A DNA stretch of 8,745 nucleotides from Planctomycetales bacterium (GTDB lineage: Bacteria > Planctomycetota > UBA11346). Numbering within the stretch: the first letter of the stretch is position 1; every line of letters starts with the position of its first letter. Positions 6,309 to 8,745 of the stretch are shown here, piece by piece. The notes beneath the pieces were generated by a model. The model was not told the origin of the DNA. It did no database searches and worked only from the letters and a program-made list of their open reading frames with translations. Both the position numbers and the translations under genes were made by a program. Location: assembly GCA_025362255.1 (NCBI GenBank), contig JANYGY010000051.1:1-8745 (forward strand), in the 5' to 3' direction.

Positions 6309-8745
6309 ATGACCGACCAGCAGCCGAATCAACCCATCCCTCTGATGATCGATCAGGAGATGAAAGAGAGCTATCTGACCTACGCCATGAGCGTGCTGGT
6401 CGATCGCGCTCTGCCCGATGTCCGGGATGGCTTGAAGCCGGTGCATCGGCGCATTTTGCAGGCGATGCGCGATCTGAATCTGACGCCGGGCAAGAAGTAC
6501 ATCAAGTCGGCCAAGATCGTCGGTGACTGCCTCGGCAATTATCATCCGCACGGCGACAACTCGGTGTACGACGCGATGGTGCGCATGGCCCAGGATTTCA
6601 GCCTGCGCTACATGCTGGTCGATGGCCAGGGCAACTACGGTTCGATCGACGGCGACTTCGCGGCGGCGTATCGTTATACCGAAGCGCGGATGAGTCCGTT
6701 CACCGTCGAGATGCTCGAAGACATCAACTGCGACACGGTCGACACCCGCCCGAATTTCGATGGTCGTCTGCAAGAGCCGACCGTGCTGCCGGCCAAGCTG
6801 CCAAATCTGCTGGTCAATGGCTCTTCGGGTATCGCCGTCGGCATGGCGACGAATATCCCCCCGCACAATCTCACCGAAGTGTGCAATGCGTTGATCCATC
6901 TGATCGACAATCCGCAGGCGCAGGTCGCGGATCTGATGCGCTTCATCAAGGCCCCTGATTTTCCCACCGGAGCGACCATCTGCGGCACCGCCGGCGTGCG
7001 CGAAGCCTACGAGACCGGCCGCGGCCGCGTGATCATGCGCGCCAAGACCCAGGTCGAAGAGATCGATGGCAAGACCGCGATCGTGGTCACCGAAGTGCCC
7101 TACGGCATCAAGCTCGAGACGATCACCGAATCGATCCGCGCCGCTGACGCCGCGGGCAGCGTGCAGGGTCTGTTCTCGATGAACGGCGGCACGGTCGGCA
7201 ATGGCATCCGCCTGGTCATCACCTTGAAAAAGGGCGAAGATCCGGATCTCGTGCTCAATCAGCTCTACGAGCACACCAACCTGCAATACAACTTCGCGAT
7301 CAACATCGTCGCGCTTGATGGCGGTCGGCCGCGAACCCTCGGTTTGCGCCGGCTGTGCACCGCGTGGATCGAGCACCGCATCGACGTCATCATCCGCCGC
7401 ACACGCTTCCTGCTGGCGCGCGATGAAGCCCGGATGCACATCGTCGAAGGGCTGCTCAAGGCCATCGATCTGATCGATCTGATCATCGCCTTGATCCGCG
7501 CCGCGCCGTCGGTCGATGTCGCTAAGGAAGGCCTGATCGCCAACTGGGCGTTCAGCGATCGTCAGGCCCAGGCGATCCTCGACATGCAATTGCGCCGGCT
7601 CACCGGCCTTGAACGCGACAAGCTGACCAGCGAGCGCGATGCGCTGCTCGCCTCGATCACCGATTTCCGCGACATCCTGGCGCGTGACGAACGGCAATAC
7701 GCGTTCATCAAGGCCGACCTGATCGAGCTGCGCGACAAATACGGCGATGATCGCCGCAGCATCATCGTCGGTGCGGTCTCGGGCTTCGACATGGAAGACC
7801 TGATCGAGGACGAATCGTGCGTCGTGACGATCACCGCCAGCGGCTACATCAAGCGCATGCCGGTCGAGACCTTCCGCCTGCAAAAGCGCGGTGGCAAAGG
7901 TGTTTCCGGCGGCGATCTGAAAAATGACACCGATTTCGTCGCCCAGATGTTCTCCGCCACCAGCCATCAATATCTGCTGTGCTTCACCAATCACGGCCAG
8001 ATCCATTGGCTGAAGGTCTACAAGATTCCTGAATCCGGGCGCACCAGCCGCGGTAAGCATCTCGCCAACGTGCTCGAGCTCGACAAGGATGAGCTGATCA
8101 CCGCGACGATCCCGGTCCGCGAATTCCGCGAGGACCAATTCCTGCTGATGGCCACGGCGCAAGGCCAGATCAAAAAGACCGCGCTGGCGGCGTACGGCAA
8201 TCCGCGCAACGGCGGCATTAAGGGCATCAAGCTGGCCGAGGGCGACGTCCTGGTCGGCGTGATCATCACTTCGGGCTCGGACAAGATCCTGATCGCCAGC
8301 GATGATGGCCAAGCCGTTCGATTCGAGGAAAGCGATGTCCGTCCGACCGGTCGCGACACCGGCGGCGTCGGCGGCATCGACCTCTCGCCCGGCGCCAAGG
8401 TCATCAGCTTGGTTCGTCAGGATGACGCGGCTGAAATGCTGACGATCTGCCTCAAGGGCTTCGGCAAGCGCACGCCGTTTGAGAATTACCGCCTGACTCG
8501 CCGCGGTGGCAAAGGCGTGATCAACATCGACACCGGCGAACGCAATGGACCAGTGCTGGCCTCGCTGGCGGTGCGTCCTGGCGATGAGCTGGTACTGATC
8601 AGCCGCCAAGGACAAGTTGTGCGCACCAGCGTCGACCAGATCCGCTCAACCGGCCGGGCAGCCCAAGGGGTCACGATCTTCAAACCGGATGGAGATGACT
8701 CGCTGTCGAGTGTGGCGATCTGTCCGCGCGATGAGAACCCGCGCC
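6309..8745 (+). CDS. gyrA: DNA gyrase subunit A (3' end beyond window)
   Basis: Cleavage and rejoining subunit of the type IIA topoisomerase that puts negative supercoils into DNA, working as A2B2 with GyrB. The 812 visible residues are nearly the whole protein (E. coli GyrA has 875); no stop is reached. The N-terminal breakage-reunion domain shows SYLTYAMSVLVDRALPDVRDGLKPVHRRIL (in 21-50), the YHPHGD segment (78-83), LVDGQGNYGSIDGD (103-116) and AAYRYTEARM with catalytic Tyr123 preceded by Arg122. The coiled-coil and tower region follows, with LDMQLRRLTGLE. The C-terminal beta-pinwheel carries a GyrA box QKRGGKG (525-531) and a second RRGGKG (731-736), which identifies GyrA and not ParC. Departures from common GyrA: Asn84 where E. 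coli has Ser83, and Tyr121 where E. coli has Met120. gyrB is not in the window. The ATG at 6309 follows a GAAGG ribosome-binding site. Confidence 0.98.
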   Translation, partial: MTDQQPNQPIPLMIDQEMKESYLTYAMSVLVDRALPDVRDGLKPVHRRILQAMRDLNLTPGKKYIKSAKIVGDCLGNYHPHGDNSVYDAMVRMAQDFSLRYMLVDGQGNYGSIDGDFAAAYRYTEARMSPFTVEMLEDINCDTVDTRPNFDGRLQEPTVLPAKLPNLLVNGSSGIAVGMATNIPPHNLTEVCNALIHLIDNPQAQVADLMRFIKAPDFPTGATICGTAGVREAYETGRGRVIMRAKTQVEEIDGKTAIVVTEVPYGIKLETITESIRAADAAGSVQGLFSMNGGTVGNGIRLVITLKKGEDPDLVLNQLYEHTNLQYNFAINIVALDGGRPRTLGLRRLCTAWIEHRIDVIIRRTRFLLARDEARMHIVEGLLKAIDLIDLIIALIRAAPSVDVAKEGLIANWAFSDRQAQAILDMQLRRLTGLERDKLTSERDALLASITDFRDILARDERQYAFIKADLIELRDKYGDDRRSIIVGAVSGFDMEDLIEDESCVVTITASGYIKRMPVETFRLQKRGGKGVSGGDLKNDTDFVAQMFSATSHQYLLCFTNHGQIHWLKVYKIPESGRTSRGKHLANVLELDKDELITATIPVREFREDQFLLMATAQGQIKKTALAAYGNPRNGGIKGIKLAEGDVLVGVIITSGSDKILIASDDGQAVRFEESDVRPTGRDTGGVGGIDLSPGAKVISLVRQDDAAEMLTICLKGFGKRTPFENYRLTRRGGKGVINIDTGERNGPVLASLAVRPGDELVLISRQGQVVRTSVDQIRSTGRAAQGVTIFKPDGDDSLSSVAICPRDENPR

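Noticed and set aside
6291..8615. 774-codon open frame on the minus strand opposite gyrA
   Set aside because: gyrA on the plus strand is unmistakable over the same bases. The antisense frame is a by-product of G+C-rich codon use, since gyrA avoids TTA, CTA and TCA codons that would create antisense stops. Its translation is rich in Asp, Ala, Gln and His, without recognisable motifs.

Overview
This is a compact, gene-dense chromosomal segment of high G+C content with no mobile element, tRNA, rRNA or CRISPR signal. Seven protein genes fill almost all of it. The combination of a transmembrane PknB-type Ser/Thr kinase, a PP2C phosphatase and a multi-domain SpoIIE/RsbU-type phosphatase next to housekeeping genes would fit a signalling-rich phylum such as Planctomycetota or another PVC-group lineage. 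That placement is an inference only; nothing in the window fixes the taxon.

Layout. On the minus strand, read right to left, there is a probable operon: a SpoIIE-domain phosphatase with an unusual N-terminal repeat region (3551 to 1533), a Stp/PrpC-type PP2C phosphatase (1499 to 765), an isochorismatase-fold hydrolase (760 to 206) and the 5' part of apt (175 to the left edge). The gaps are 33, 4 and 30 bases. A divergent intergenic region of about 195 bases (3552-3746) separates this operon from a plus-strand pair, trmD (3747-4484) and a membrane Ser/Thr kinase (4490-6235), which are 5 bases apart. After a 73-base gap comes gyrA (6309 to the right edge), open at its 3' end with 812 codons visible.

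How it fits together. The kinase and the PP2C phosphatase are natural candidates for a reversible Ser/Thr phosphorylation pair, although they lie on opposite strands in two divergent units. The SpoIIE-type phosphatase suggests a partner-switching output, but no STAS antagonist or anti-sigma kinase gene is visible. trmD, apt and gyrA are housekeeping genes (tRNA m1G37 methylation, adenine salvage, DNA supercoiling).

The most novel element is the N-terminal half of the SpoIIE protein. It holds three tandem copies of a W-x8-W-x-[CS]-P-[FY]-[CST]-L ... H-L-x2-[CH] module that looks like a zinc-finger-type fold, intact in copy 1 and with ligands lost in copies 2 and 3. Other points of interest are the GyrA active-site and quinolone-pocket substitutions, and trmD lying outside its common rpsP-rimM-trmD-rplS setting, coupled to a kinase.
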